Below are positions 43,001-51,641 of a stretch of 64,000 bases of DNA, piece after piece. The stretch's first letter is position 1, and each line of letters opens with the position of its first letter. The translations under genes and the position numbers were made by a program. The notes beneath the pieces are model-generated. The model searched no databases. It saw only the letters and a program-made list of their open reading frames with translations, and was not told the DNA's origin. This DNA comes from Ceratopteris richardii. Taxonomy: Eukaryota > Streptophyta > Polypodiopsida > Polypodiales > Pteridaceae. The stretch covers positions 185,072,880 through 185,136,879 of the forward strand of contig CM035420.1 in NCBI GenBank assembly GCA_020310875.1, given 5' to 3'.

Positions 43001-43812
43001 TTTACCACAGGATGGTTAGGCCCGTATGTCAATACTGGTACCAATGGCTTGGCCCACTGCGGCACCACTTCCAAATTAAACAAGTAAGCATCAGGGAGGT
43101 CATCTGACACTCCTTGTGGGGCTTCTCCCGATGTGAGCCTAGAGAGATGATCTGCTCTCAAGTGAGTCCTACCTTTTCTTACCACAACCTCAAAGTCATA
43201 TTCCATTAGTAAGAGAAACCATCTTACTAATCTACCTGTATTGCATGGCTTGTTTACTAAGTACAAGAATGCCTGATGGTCCGTAAAAAATTTAAACTTA
43301 TTTGCAAGCAAATAATGTCTAAACTTTTTAACTGCATATACCATGCCTAATCCTTCTCGTTCAGTAGTGGTATAATTTCGTTCAGCCGCATTCAATTGTC
43401 TACTGGCATAGGCAATTGGAAGGTCCATATTACCTTCACCAGTAGGTTGTGCAAGTACACATCCAATAGCATAATTGGATGCATCCACGTGAACATGGAA
43501 TGGCTTATTCCAATCTGGTGTGGTCAAGATTGGTGCTGAACATAATCTTCGTTTAAGCTCCTGGAAGGAATCCTCACATTCATCCGTCCACTCAAAGTTT
43601 GTCAGAAGTCCGTACATGGGCTTTGCAATGACAGCATACATGTGTATAAATCGTCGATAATAACCACAATGCCCCATGAAAGCTTGTACTTCCTTGACAT
43701 TCTTTGGCCTAGGTAGCTCTGCTATGGCTCTCACTTTTTCTTCGTCGGTAGATATGCCATTCTTTGACACTATGTGTCCGAGAATCTTACCTTGCCTGAC
43801 CATAAAACGCAC
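40099..43812 (-). CDS. B pol, 3' part: RT end, RNase H, two H2C2 modules, integrase, second protease, W-P-K tail
   Basis: 1237 codons. Residues 1-95 are the RT thumb/connection, entered by a one-base deletion from the upstream frame, so the first Met is not a true start. RNase H 105-230 has D110, E151, D178 and D221. A first H2C2 module has H316, H323, C354 and C357; a second, the normal integrase one, has H442, H449, C480 and C483. The integrase core has D512, D574 and E610 with 35 residues between the last two. The integrase C-terminal domain is at 700-800. A basic helix follows, then a retropepsin-like domain at 866-985 with D887-S-G and LVLGQDWI. The tail at 1080-1230 repeats W-V-P-K motifs. 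All listed catalytic residues are present. Confidence 0.95.
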   Translation of the reverse strand: MRFMVRQGKILGHIVSKNGISTDEEKVRAIAELPRPKNVKEVQAFMGHCGYYRRFIHMYAVIAKPMYGLLTNFEWTDECEDSFQELKRRLCSAPILTTPDWNKPFHVHVDASNYAIGCVLAQPTGEGNMDLPIAYASRQLNAAERNYTTTEREGLGMVYAVKKFRHYLLANKFKFFTDHQAFLYLVNKPCNTGRLVRWFLLLMEYDFEVVVRKGRTHLRADHLSRLTSGEAPQGVSDDLPDAYLFNLEVVPQWAKPLVPVLTYGPNHPVVNTRNREVVKAQKYHIMAGSMYKHTDQGILACCVEEDEYAKWLQLAHVGALEQHHSKQRTLQTLKRFGVHWPTMEADVQKLCKECPICCTKPPVEHATLYQVSIVPDWSEPLVAFLRTNTFPPDMTLTRKRSLEQEAHDYSLVGDNLYKRGKDGYLRLCVHESEYLKILETAHQGVAGGHFGPDRVIKAILFAGFWWPTLHMDAHTYVKRCDICQRTQYPIRKDEMPLKPMMGGRAFSKWGIDFVGPINPPAKGSHAEYIIVATDYLTKWVEVKATTKNDAQTTAKFLFENVFTRYGLPIELVSDRGTHFLNEVIENLLQEFLVIHKKSAPYHPQANGQAESTNKILCNVLTKLVNTKRSDWDKQLHHAVWAYRVAYKTVLQATPFQMVFGQNAVLPLDFLIPTLRVAQEHEWTGHELSSRIFDLERLGETRLRAAAGIYAAKKRQKAYFDAHVKDKGLKAGDLVLVYTLKQHARKLEKRGYGPMIINRISTSGAVQLATLEGDVLPNYISGCRVKLYQEPLTEEMLSRLNTAKKRKEEEKRIREEAQAEALERIRRMKLRRQGRDQPGANDYADQGFPIAMCEVAGTSSNRIIDRRPFITIDIGQGKSTRTVRALIDSGAATSAVKLSYCQELQLTVHPVEAYLIGLGGVETPCMGEVELPLYIHDEAMTVKVLVCQDEDLTEPLVLGQDWIYDQAVNLNLRSGLLQVWINHSRVTVELDNGALKELGKAQTPGPSRGTHEDDHAILVQNYVLQRNDIHEKGVRNATELPSFPKARRRQQPKVDQRQKKQSTTYVRDQKYLCNRMAQKIDQVWVRRGERPVAPPSTTGAKPLISDQQHNANKKSFRNSSAKVKSIWVPKKSMKASPQSRQIWVPKACLMAQVATLRPQLKQHNAATHTARFHSFSTLMYTPKPKSVHVINCKWVPKRPRFQTTTPGKLCRDSPKPKAKPIHCIWQPRACNEPPDPNL
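40129..40575 (-). other. repeated W-P-K motif tail of B pol
   Basis: Residues 1080-1230: QVWVRRG, SIWVPKK, QIWVPKA, CKWVPKR and CIWQPRA in a basic, low-complexity context. Related motifs occur in A0 (IWVLKR, KWVPKR) and D (VWLPKS, IWIPKK). Confidence 0.75.
40858..41217 (-). other. second retropepsin-like domain of B, downstream of integrase
   Basis: Residues 866-985 of the pol 3' ORF: RRPFITIDIG strand, RALIDSGAATSAV active site, LIGLGGVETPCMGEVELPL flap and strand, and PLVLGQDWI as the ILG-type second half. It is unlike the first protease of the same element in sequence, so it is not a recent duplication. It resembles retropepsin-like (gag_asp/RVP_2-type) domains. A single domain would need to dimerise. 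Confidence 0.85.
42742..42867 (-). other. extra H2C2 zinc module before integrase (B)
   Basis: AHVGALEQHH ... WPTMEADVQ ... CKECPIC: H316, H323, C354, C357. Same spacing and same WPT anchor as the standard module 125 residues later (AHQGVAGGHF ... WWPTLHMDA ... CDIC). Present also in A0 and D. Confidence 0.8.
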
Positions 43813-46410
43813 TTTTCTGGGTTCAGGCAGACTTGATATTCTCTACATTTGTCAAAGATTTGTTTGAGTTCAGGAATATGAGTTTGTCTAACATTGGAAT
43901 GAGCACAAAGATCATCAACATAGACTTCTAAACTCTTCCTCAGGAACTCCTTAAACACATGGCACATCAGCCTCTGGAAGGTGGCTAGTGCATTGGTAAG
44001 CCCAAATGGCATTACTCTAAAAGCAAAAATGCCCCATTCCGTGGCAAAGGCTGTCTTATGCTGATCCTCTGGAGCTATGGCTACTTGATTGTAGCCCGAA
44101 AATCCATCAAGGAAACTGTACACTTCCTTGCCTGCCACTCTTTCTAAGAGATGTTCTGTGATGGGAAGCGGATAGTTATCTCGGATTGTGGCTGCATTAA
44201 CCTTCTTCAAGTTAATGCACACACGCAGCTTGCCATTCTTCTTGGGCACCACTACGATGGGGGATACCCATTCAGTGTGCTCAATTTCATAGATAAATCC
44301 GGCTTCGACCAGTCTATCTATCTCTTCCTTGATCTTAGCAGCATAGTTATCGTTATATGTATAAGGCTTTTGCTTAGAGGGTTTGGCATCTGAGGTCATG
44401 GGGATGGTGTGTGAGCATATGTCAGGGTCAACACCTTTCAAATCCTTGTAACTCCAAGCGAATACATCTCTGTATTCTCTTAGCAAGGTAATCAATTCGT
44501 ACTCTTCTTCTTCTGTCAGGTCATGGCCTATATACGTACATCTCTCCTCTCCTTCTTCTAGGGCCACTACGATTTTCTTGGTGGTTTCTTTGTTATCATA
44601 GGCCTCTCCTGATTGTGCCTCTCGTTTAGGCATTCTTATCATGACTCTCCTGTCATCTATCTCGTACTTCTTAAAACTTTCTGGGACCTCAAACAAAGAT
44701 TCTTCCTCCTCTGGTAAAACTTCTTTCTTTCTTCGTTTCTTTCCTTCTTCCTTCGAGGTCATATGTGTTGCTAATCTTACATCATTTGTAACCTCTCCAT
44801 GCTTCTGAGGTTGAAATTCTACTTCATGGAAGTATTCTTCATCTGATGCAAATGGAGGGTCCATAATGATTGACTCCAGATCGGAGTCACTTGCATCCTC
44901 AAATGCATCAGGGCTAGGTTCGCATTCTTCTAAAACTGCCTCTCCCATGATTGGCTCTATGGAGAAGACTGAAATATCATAGCCATCCTCATCACAGTGA
45001 GGTGTCCATTGTTCTTCATTGATGGCTACGTCCATTGTTGCTAAAATTTCTGCCCAGCCATGGGGTTCAAATTCCTCGTCTGGAAAAACTACAGGTGCAT
45101 AGGCTGGGTCTTGGATCGATCTATGGGTTTCTTTTGCACCTACCTCTCTGGCTTTCTCTCTCTTCTCTTCTTCTACTGCTACTTTGCACATCCATAAGTG
45201 GGTGTCTTCATGCATCCAGGAGGATCCTGATCCTATGGAATGCACAGATTCTGTATCATCTTTGGCTCTATGGATGGGATTCCATTGGATAGGAGGGACA
45301 TCTCTATGAGAATAATCCTTGAGATTGACTTTGGTTGTAACACCTAAGTGCTGCAGGTACAAAGAATTGGTCCCCCAATCCTGTACCACTTGCAACTGTC
45401 GCATGAATGGTCTTCCCAAAATCATCTCATAGGCATGATTTTTGCTGAAGTCACATATGGCAAAGGTATGTTCAAACTCGACACCACAAGTGGTGAGAGT
45501 TATTCCTTCTAGCAATCCTAGGGGTCTCTCTATGTGACCATCTGCCATTTGCAATTTCATTCTCGTTGGCCTGAGTGCTGGCTTGCCCCAACGCTTCCAT
45601 AAGGAGGTAGTGGCAATTGCAACTCCTGCACCTGAGTCCAAAATTGCCTTAGTGGTGTAGTCCTGGTAGGTAATGGGAAGATAGGTGTTCCCTTCTTCAC
45701 CCTCACACATATCTCCTATTTTATCCAAGGGAATTTCTGGCACTGTCCTATGGGATCCTACCCTGGAACGAGGTTTTGCAACTTCAGTTACTCGACTGGC
45801 TGCATATTTCCCCGCGTTTGGTCTATCCTCAGGCAGTTCTTTCAAAGTGAGATTGCGCTGCACCTTGGTGTTCGTTACTACCTCCGTGTTCCTTGGTATG
45901 ACTGAGTCGTCGTTCCTTACCATGACTGTGGGTGCTCTCATACACGTGGATTTTGCTTCCCATGGGCCTGTGAAGTGGGGTAACTCTTGTATGGAATTAG
46001 ATTCAAAGTCCAATCTCTCGTGAGATTGAGTACTCTCATGTTCCCCGTAGATGGATGGGATGTCTTGTGGGAATTGGTCGTGTGCATCGTCCACAAGTTC
46101 AAAAGGAGGGGCGACCTCGCTTTCGTTTTCCCATTTGTCTTCTTGAATCTCCCGTAGGAAGTCTGGTGCAAACCGATTCATAGAAGAAGAAGTGTCCGGC
46201 TCCGTAGAATTGGGCACATAAGCAACCTGGGAAGGAGGGCTTATTCTTCCGTTGGCTCTCTCCTTGCTCTCATAAATGGCTGGAGCACAAGCTTCTTGGG
46301 GAGGATTGCTTATTCTATTACTCTTCCGAGCAGGCTCATACACTCTCTGGGAAGGAATGTGGGTTACCTGTGGAGGTACGTAAGCTTTCGAGGGAGGCTC
46401 CTGTGACTTT
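43770..46410 (-). CDS. B pol, 5' part: first protease, acidic linker, reverse transcriptase
   Basis: The computed open frame begins at a GTG (46343), but it is open upstream to the C run at 46411, and the sequence before it continues the proline-rich end of Gag. It is therefore translated with Gag, not from its own start. Numbering from 46343: retropepsin 225-330 with D236-S-G-A-G and MILGRPFM; a long acidic linker 330-560 (EEFEPHGWAEILATMD); RT from about 560, with KPYTYNDNYAAKIKEE, VVVPKKNGKLRVCIN, SFLDGFSGYNQ (D746), MPFGLTNALATFQ and EVYVDD (D810, D811). At about 843 a one-base deletion shifts the frame and adds a short false tail ending at 43770. Confidence 0.93.
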
Positions 46411-49400
46411 GGGGGGGGGGATAAGCTTCTTGAGGAGGCTTGCTTATCTGTTCTCTCGCCCTTTCCTTTCTTTGAGGGACAGGTTCCTTTTCTGATTGTG
46501 CAATTAGCCTTTCTATTCTTTCTAAGGAGGGGAAGTTGTCTGGTTTAGTGGAATTGGCTGCATAAACTTCCGATGGGGAATGGCTCAGGTTTTTGCTTGC
46601 TTTTCCTTTCTCCTGATTTTTTTCTTCCTTGTCAGATCTTGCAATTATCCTCTCTAACTTTTCTAGGAATCCATCCAAGTGTAATTGCGTCTTGGCTGAG
46701 CCCGAGTAATTGAAAAGGCGACTGGCTTCAAACATAGTCTGAGCCAATGCGACCATTTTCGCGCACAGTTTGGTTCTTTCTATCTCTAGGTCAGCTCTAG
46801 GATAGCACTTGTCATGATCCGTGACGTTTGGCCCTTCTTGGATTCTGGCCTGATATGCTTTAAGCATCATGTTTAGGTCTTCAGGAGTGGGATCTGCTAG
46901 GACTGATCCTACTCTAGGGGGTGGTGGGATTTGATGAGGCGGTGGGGAAGGGGGTGGGTCAGATGGAGATGGTAGGGGTGGGGGCGGGGTGATGTGAGAG
47001 GGAGTTTGAGCTGTGAGTTCAGTTATCCTCGCTTTGGTTTCTCTTATGCTTTCCTCAAGCTCACTCATCTTTTTGGCCCATTGTCGTTTCATTCTTTCTC
47101 GACTATCTTTCCATGCTCTAGTCCTTTTCTTTGTTATGCTCTCGGTTTCACTAGCCTCTGAGTTCTTACCCTGGTTTTTCTCTTGGTTTTGCTGCAAAGC
47201 CTGAGCTCTAGTGACTATCTGCACTGGTGCAGTGGAAGTGACGCTTCCTGAGGAATCTACAACCAAACCAATCACATTGATCGGAGTGATTTTTGGCATA
47301 TTATTGGGGTTCTTTGGGCAATCTCGTAAAAGATGCTCTTTTCCACAATCTTGGCAAAAACCTTGGATAGTCACTGACTGGGGTTGTGTAGGTGGGGGCA
47401 AGGGACAATCACGAATGAGATGATCTCCCTGGCATCTGTAGCACGGTCCTCTTGGGAATGGAGGTCTTACTTGCCTAGGTTGAGGCCTGGGGTTGGGGTT
47501 TGCATACATGACGTTCGTGTAATCTGACTCCCAACTAGGTTCACTTGGTTCTTCACTATAGTAAGACTCACCATGTTCTGGAGACTGCATGTAGTAAGCC
47601 TGGGGACTATCGACATGTGTAGAATCAAAGCTATGGTCACTTGGGTCACTTTCTGAGATCAATGGGGTTACTGGTACTATGGCCCTATTCAGGTTTTCTT
47701 CTGCAACAGCATACTTTACTGGAATCACGTTAGCGGGGTTTGGGGGCTGTTGAGCTAGTACCGGTTGGGGTCTCTGTTGGGCCTGATATTGTGGTTGGTA
47801 GGTTTGTTGGGGTCTAGCATATTGTGGTGATGGATTTTGGTTTTGGTATCTGCCTTGTTGGTAGGGCTGCGGGTAGGGTTGTCTAACTGCCTGCTTGTTG
47901 TATGGGCAATCTTGTGCGGTGTGATTGGTGTATCTCCGTTCTATGGTGCAGTACTGGCTACTAGGGTTTACTTGGGGTTGAGCCATAATGGGGCAGACAT
48001 TCGCCATATGGTCACCACCGCATGTATAGCATCTTTTCACAGGGGCAAACCTTGGGATTTGTTTGCTCGATACACCTAATTTCTGAGCTACCTTTTCCGC
48101 GAGTTCCTCAATTGATGTAGATTGCGTGGAAGAGTGGCTAGATGCACTATCTGAATCTTTGTAGATTTTGGAAAGCTCTAGCTCTTCCCCTAGGTTATCT
48201 TCAATGTCAATGCACATGCGTACACATTCTTCTATAGTCCTAGGGTCCTTCAGATACACATAGGATCTCAATTTTGTACTCAGCAATCCGTCAAGGAATA
48301 AGGCTACTTGTTTAGCAGGTGTGGGTAGCTCCGAAATAGGACATCTTTCAAGGTATTGCCTAAATCTTCTTCCTGCAAGTCTCACAGTCTCTTGAGGGGT
48401 TTGCTTGAAGCTGTGAATCAATGAGGAGGTATTGTGTCTTATGCCGCTCTTAGAGAACTCTACAATGAATGCCTCTAGGAGTTGGTCTATGCTCCTGAAC
48501 TGACGCTCATCTAATGGCTGAAACCATGTGAGTGCTGTGTTCCTAAGGGTTAGACCGAAGGCATTGTACTGCGTGAACAGATCTTCCACTTGTTCAGCTC
48601 TCAAGACTTGCTTGAACTCCGCCACATGATCATAGGGATCTCCTGTGCCGTCAAAGTAATTCTTCATGGACTTAACTAGCTGGGTGGGTCTCAAAGTTCT
48701 TGTGTGCTCTCTAGGTCTCGGCAGAGGGAATCCATCTACATTTCTTTGGTTCCTATGGGCTCTATGCATCTCAGGTTCTACCCTATTCGTCTCTGTTCTC
48801 GTTCTTTCTCTGCCCACTGGGTTGGCAAAACTTACTTCTGGTCTATCTCTACTTCTGTCTCTTTGCGTACCATGAGCTTGGGAAGTTCCAGCCCCAGGGT
48901 GACCATAGGATACATTTGATCTTGGTTGGGGGAAAATAAATTCACCCTTCCAAGTGTAGGCATGCCTATCATTTTCTGTCACCACAAAGATCCGTTCTGA
49001 AGCATGATCTAAGTAGGTCACTCTGCCTGGGCTATCCGGATCCTTAAACTCATAGATCATGATATTTCCTATGTCTGTTGGCTGATTAGACTTATACCTC
49101 CAAAAGGCTTCATCAGTTTCTCGATTGAGGAGCAACTCTATGCTCTTGTTGTCTTGGGGAACCCATTCAGGCGTGATAATCCTAGTGAGAACTGATTTAC
49201 CTCGAGGGGTTCTAGGTTCCGCACCCATGTTCCCTTGTTCCAGGTCACCTAGGTCTGCTTCTGAGATTACATTCCCGAAGTCATCTGTCCTATCAGGGTG
49301 ACTAGTGACTACATATATAGTTCCTTCTTTGTCCAAGTATGCACCATTTTCAAACTTGATAGCTGGGTGTTCTAGTCCAATGGATTGATCAGGGTTTTTA

Positions 49401-49702
49401 ATCTGGACCACAGATCTTCCTAAGCCGTCCTCATAGATGCTAGCACCTAATCGGTTGGTCCTAATGTACTCCAGCTGTGTTTTGTAAGGGCCTTCTACCC
49501 TGTACAAATAAGGCACTCCTGAACTTCCCGTAGGCATGTCCATGCCTTGAGACATTTCTGACTCACTGGTCTCAGAGCTAGGGTAGTATGAGTGGTGGCT
49601 CAACTGCTGGGCCCAAGACCTTGTAGTGTGATTGACACTAGCCTCTGAAGACCTAAGGCTTTGTCTCTCTCTTGCTAGGTGTCGTCCTGATCTAAGGTTC
49701 AT
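46364..49702 (-). CDS. Gag of B
   Basis: 1112 codons from ATG at 49702. Residues 1-340 are an N-terminal extension with a folded-looking part (65-260: EGPYKTQLEYIRTN, FENGAYLDKEGTIYVV). The capsid is at 345-475 (MKNYFDGTGDPYDHVAEFKQ, LTWFQPLDERQF, FRQYLERCPISELPT). Zinc knuckles of the short form CX2CX3HX4C are at 558-570, 754-766 and 783-795, with glutamine-rich linkers. A basic helix follows at 850-900, then a polyproline segment and a leucine-patterned domain (970-1060). The ORF ends 20 codons after a 10-base C run; a one-base difference there would join it to pol. It forms the particle and binds genomic RNA. Knuckles of this short form are typical of Athila Gag. Confidence 0.95.
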   Translation of the reverse strand: MNLRSGRHLARERQSLRSSEASVNHTTRSWAQQLSHHSYYPSSETSESEMSQGMDMPTGSSGVPYLYRVEGPYKTQLEYIRTNRLGASIYEDGLGRSVVQIKNPDQSIGLEHPAIKFENGAYLDKEGTIYVVTSHPDRTDDFGNVISEADLGDLEQGNMGAEPRTPRGKSVLTRIITPEWVPQDNKSIELLLNRETDEAFWRYKSNQPTDIGNIMIYEFKDPDSPGRVTYLDHASERIFVVTENDRHAYTWKGEFIFPQPRSNVSYGHPGAGTSQAHGTQRDRSRDRPEVSFANPVGRERTRTETNRVEPEMHRAHRNQRNVDGFPLPRPREHTRTLRPTQLVKSMKNYFDGTGDPYDHVAEFKQVLRAEQVEDLFTQYNAFGLTLRNTALTWFQPLDERQFRSIDQLLEAFIVEFSKSGIRHNTSSLIHSFKQTPQETVRLAGRRFRQYLERCPISELPTPAKQVALFLDGLLSTKLRSYVYLKDPRTIEECVRMCIDIEDNLGEELELSKIYKDSDSASSHSSTQSTSIEELAEKVAQKLGVSSKQIPRFAPVKRCYTCGGDHMANVCPIMAQPQVNPSSQYCTIERRYTNHTAQDCPYNKQAVRQPYPQPYQQGRYQNQNPSPQYARPQQTYQPQYQAQQRPQPVLAQQPPNPANVIPVKYAVAEENLNRAIVPVTPLISESDPSDHSFDSTHVDSPQAYYMQSPEHGESYYSEEPSEPSWESDYTNVMYANPNPRPQPRQVRPPFPRGPCYRCQGDHLIRDCPLPPPTQPQSVTIQGFCQDCGKEHLLRDCPKNPNNMPKITPINVIGLVVDSSGSVTSTAPVQIVTRAQALQQNQEKNQGKNSEASETESITKKRTRAWKDSRERMKRQWAKKMSELEESIRETKARITELTAQTPSHITPPPPLPSPSDPPPSPPPHQIPPPPRVGSVLADPTPEDLNMMLKAYQARIQEGPNVTDHDKCYPRADLEIERTKLCAKMVALAQTMFEASRLFNYSGSAKTQLHLDGFLEKLERIIARSDKEEKNQEKGKASKNLSHSPSEVYAANSTKPDNFPSLERIERLIAQSEKEPVPQRKERAREQISKPPQEAYPPPQSHRSLPRKLTYLHR
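46411..46420 (-). other. 10-base C run at the gag-pol junction of B
   Basis: Ten G on the plus strand. The Gag frame crosses it and stops 20 codons later. The frame open from it into protease is the one reached by one more or two fewer bases. It may be a slippage site, a mutation, or a sequencing error. Confidence 0.7.
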
Positions 49703-51613
49703 ATGCCTAACTGATTAGCCCAATTTTTTTCCAGAGTACAACCTCGTTGCCGATCAATTGGTACCAGTCACTTGATTCTTTTTAGTTAATTATTGTGTTT
49801 ATGGTCTTGTCTGATATCACGTCGTCAGGAACACTTGAATGTTCTTCGTACTTTAGGTTAATCGTTCCACGTTAGGTTCTTTTCCCTTATGTTATCGACA
49901 GTACAGAGATTAAGTTTTTAGCTTGAACTTGAGTTTTTAGGTACTCTTCAACTTGATATCTGCCTATCGTCGCCCTGGCTTACTCCTATCACTAGTCGTT
50001 CTTAGCTTGAGCTAGGGAATGACAGAGGGAGTTGAGAATATTCCAACCTTACTTGTTGATCCCTTGCTTTGAGGTGCTCAAGAACCCAGTTCTTAAGCTT
50101 GCAAGGAAACCTTGCTTTGTACACTCTCAGCTGCTCTCAATGGACCTATAAAAGTCCCACGGTTAGCTCAATGCTTATATTCAAAGGACAAAACCAACCA
50201 CTTTCATTCATGTGACACAAACACACATTTGCATTGTGACTTTTAGGAAAATAATTCTAAAGACCCCTGACTTTGATCCCCCTGGGTATGGTCAACTTCA
50301 AAATACCCTCTCTGAAAATCAACGCATTATCTTTATAAAAAACAGTTGAGGGCGTGTAGTATATGCCACGAGCTTTCCAACAAGCCCAAGAGCTCAAAAA
50401 TTGGATTTCATATGAAAAAGTTATGACTGTTCAGGGTTTAGGGGGTTAAATCAGAATTCAATACAAGCTAACAGTCAAACAGGAATACTCGAGTAGCTTG
50501 TGGCACGGTCTCGCGATGCAATACTACACCCTAGTGTTTGTCCCACACTCAATCAAAATTTAGACCAATAATTTTGCCTTGAAAATTTGACCTAATTTGC
50601 CCTTCTAACGCGTTCGCAAAGTCTGTCGGTCGCGATTGACAGGTCAGTCGCGATCGACGTGTCGATCGCGATTGACAGGTCCGTCGTGGCTGTCAGTCGC
50701 GATTGACTGGTCAGTCGCGATTGACACGTGGCCGAAAAGTCAATCAATCGTGGTCAAAGCGTCGTTGACTCTGTCGGTCGCGATTGATGAGTCGATCGCG
50801 ATTGACAGGTCGGTCGCGAGGGTCTGTCGATCGTGGTCAAACAGTCGTTGACCGTGTCGGTCGCGATTGACAGAGGCGTCGTGCTCTGTCCGTCGTGGTC
50901 AAACCGTCGTTGACTGTGTCGGTCGCGATTGATGAGTCGATCGCGATTGATGACTCGATCGCGATTGACACGTGTCACGCGTATGGTCAGTCGGTCGTGG
51001 TCAATCGGTCGTTGACTCTGTCGGTCGCGATTGACAGAGCCGTCGTGGGCTGTCGGTCGCGATTGACGTGTCGATCGCGATTGACAGATCTGTCCGTCGT
51101 GGTTTGTCGATCGCGATTGACAGAGCGATCGCGATTGACAAAAATCTGTGGAATTTCAAAAAACTAAACACATTTTTGGGAAGCTCTAGGCCTGTAGGTC
51201 ATGGATATGCACTTTGTTTAGCAATTAGAGCAATTTTTCAGTCGGTCGCGATTGACAGAGCTCGGCGACACACAGACAGTTACTCAGATTTCCGTACCTG
51301 CGCAGGGTGCTGGGGATGATGATGCGGCCTGTACCTGCAGAATACTCACAAAACATGCAAAAAACAGCACATGCAAATTCGCTCTCTCGCTCTCTCTCAC
51401 AAGTGAAATGAGGGAAATGAGGTGGAGATGGGGATATAGTCAAAAAACTGAAATTTTCGCGATGATGGAGATGGATGTGGGAGATGGTGATGATGATGAT
51501 GGTGATGAAGATGGTGAAGAAAGTAAAAGAAAATCGATGAGAGTGAAGAAAATACCTACAACTCCAACGCGTCAACTCTACGTCTTACCATCACACGCTC
51601 GTCCTCAAAGCTC
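49703..51613 (-). other. leader of B (non-coding, 1.9 kb)
   Basis: Between the primer site and gag. It holds the TCGCGA array (50625-51256) and, nearer the primer site, a GAT-rich purine stretch at about 51460-51540. The part 49703-50620 shows no repeat or ORF of note. Confidence 0.7.
50625..51256 (-). repeat. leader array of TCGCGA-centred near-palindromes in B
   Basis: Eighteen TCGCGA cores by eye, seventeen between 50625 and 51145 and one at 51239-51256; sixteen read CGCGATTGA on the plus strand. Typical units are gtcgatcgcgattgac and gtcggtcgcgattgac, which are close to their own reverse complement. A higher-order unit starts with tcgtggtcaa at 50748, 50831, 50893 and 50995 and continues with gtcgttgac and tgtcggtcgcgattga. 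The array is very CpG-rich compared with its surroundings. Confidence 0.9.
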
Positions 51614-51633
51614 GATCCCCGGCAACGGCGCCA
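51614..51633 (-). other. primer-binding site of B, tRNA-Asp
   Basis: Minus strand TGGCGCCGTTGCCGGGGATC, eight bases from the LTR. Its complement, gatccccggcaacggcgcca, is the 3' end with CCA of plant tRNA-Asp(GUC). Athila-type elements use this primer. Confidence 0.92.
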
Positions 51634-51641
51634 AAATTTGG

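Noticed and set aside
50625..51256. CRISPR-like look of the regularly repeated leader array
   Set aside because: Units are short, near-palindromic and unevenly spaced, the spacers are themselves repetitive, and there are no cas genes. The context is a plant retrotransposon leader.
51611..51633. tRNA-Asp gene
   Set aside because: Only the last 20 bases including CCA match, directly beside an LTR. It is the primer-binding site, not a tRNA gene.
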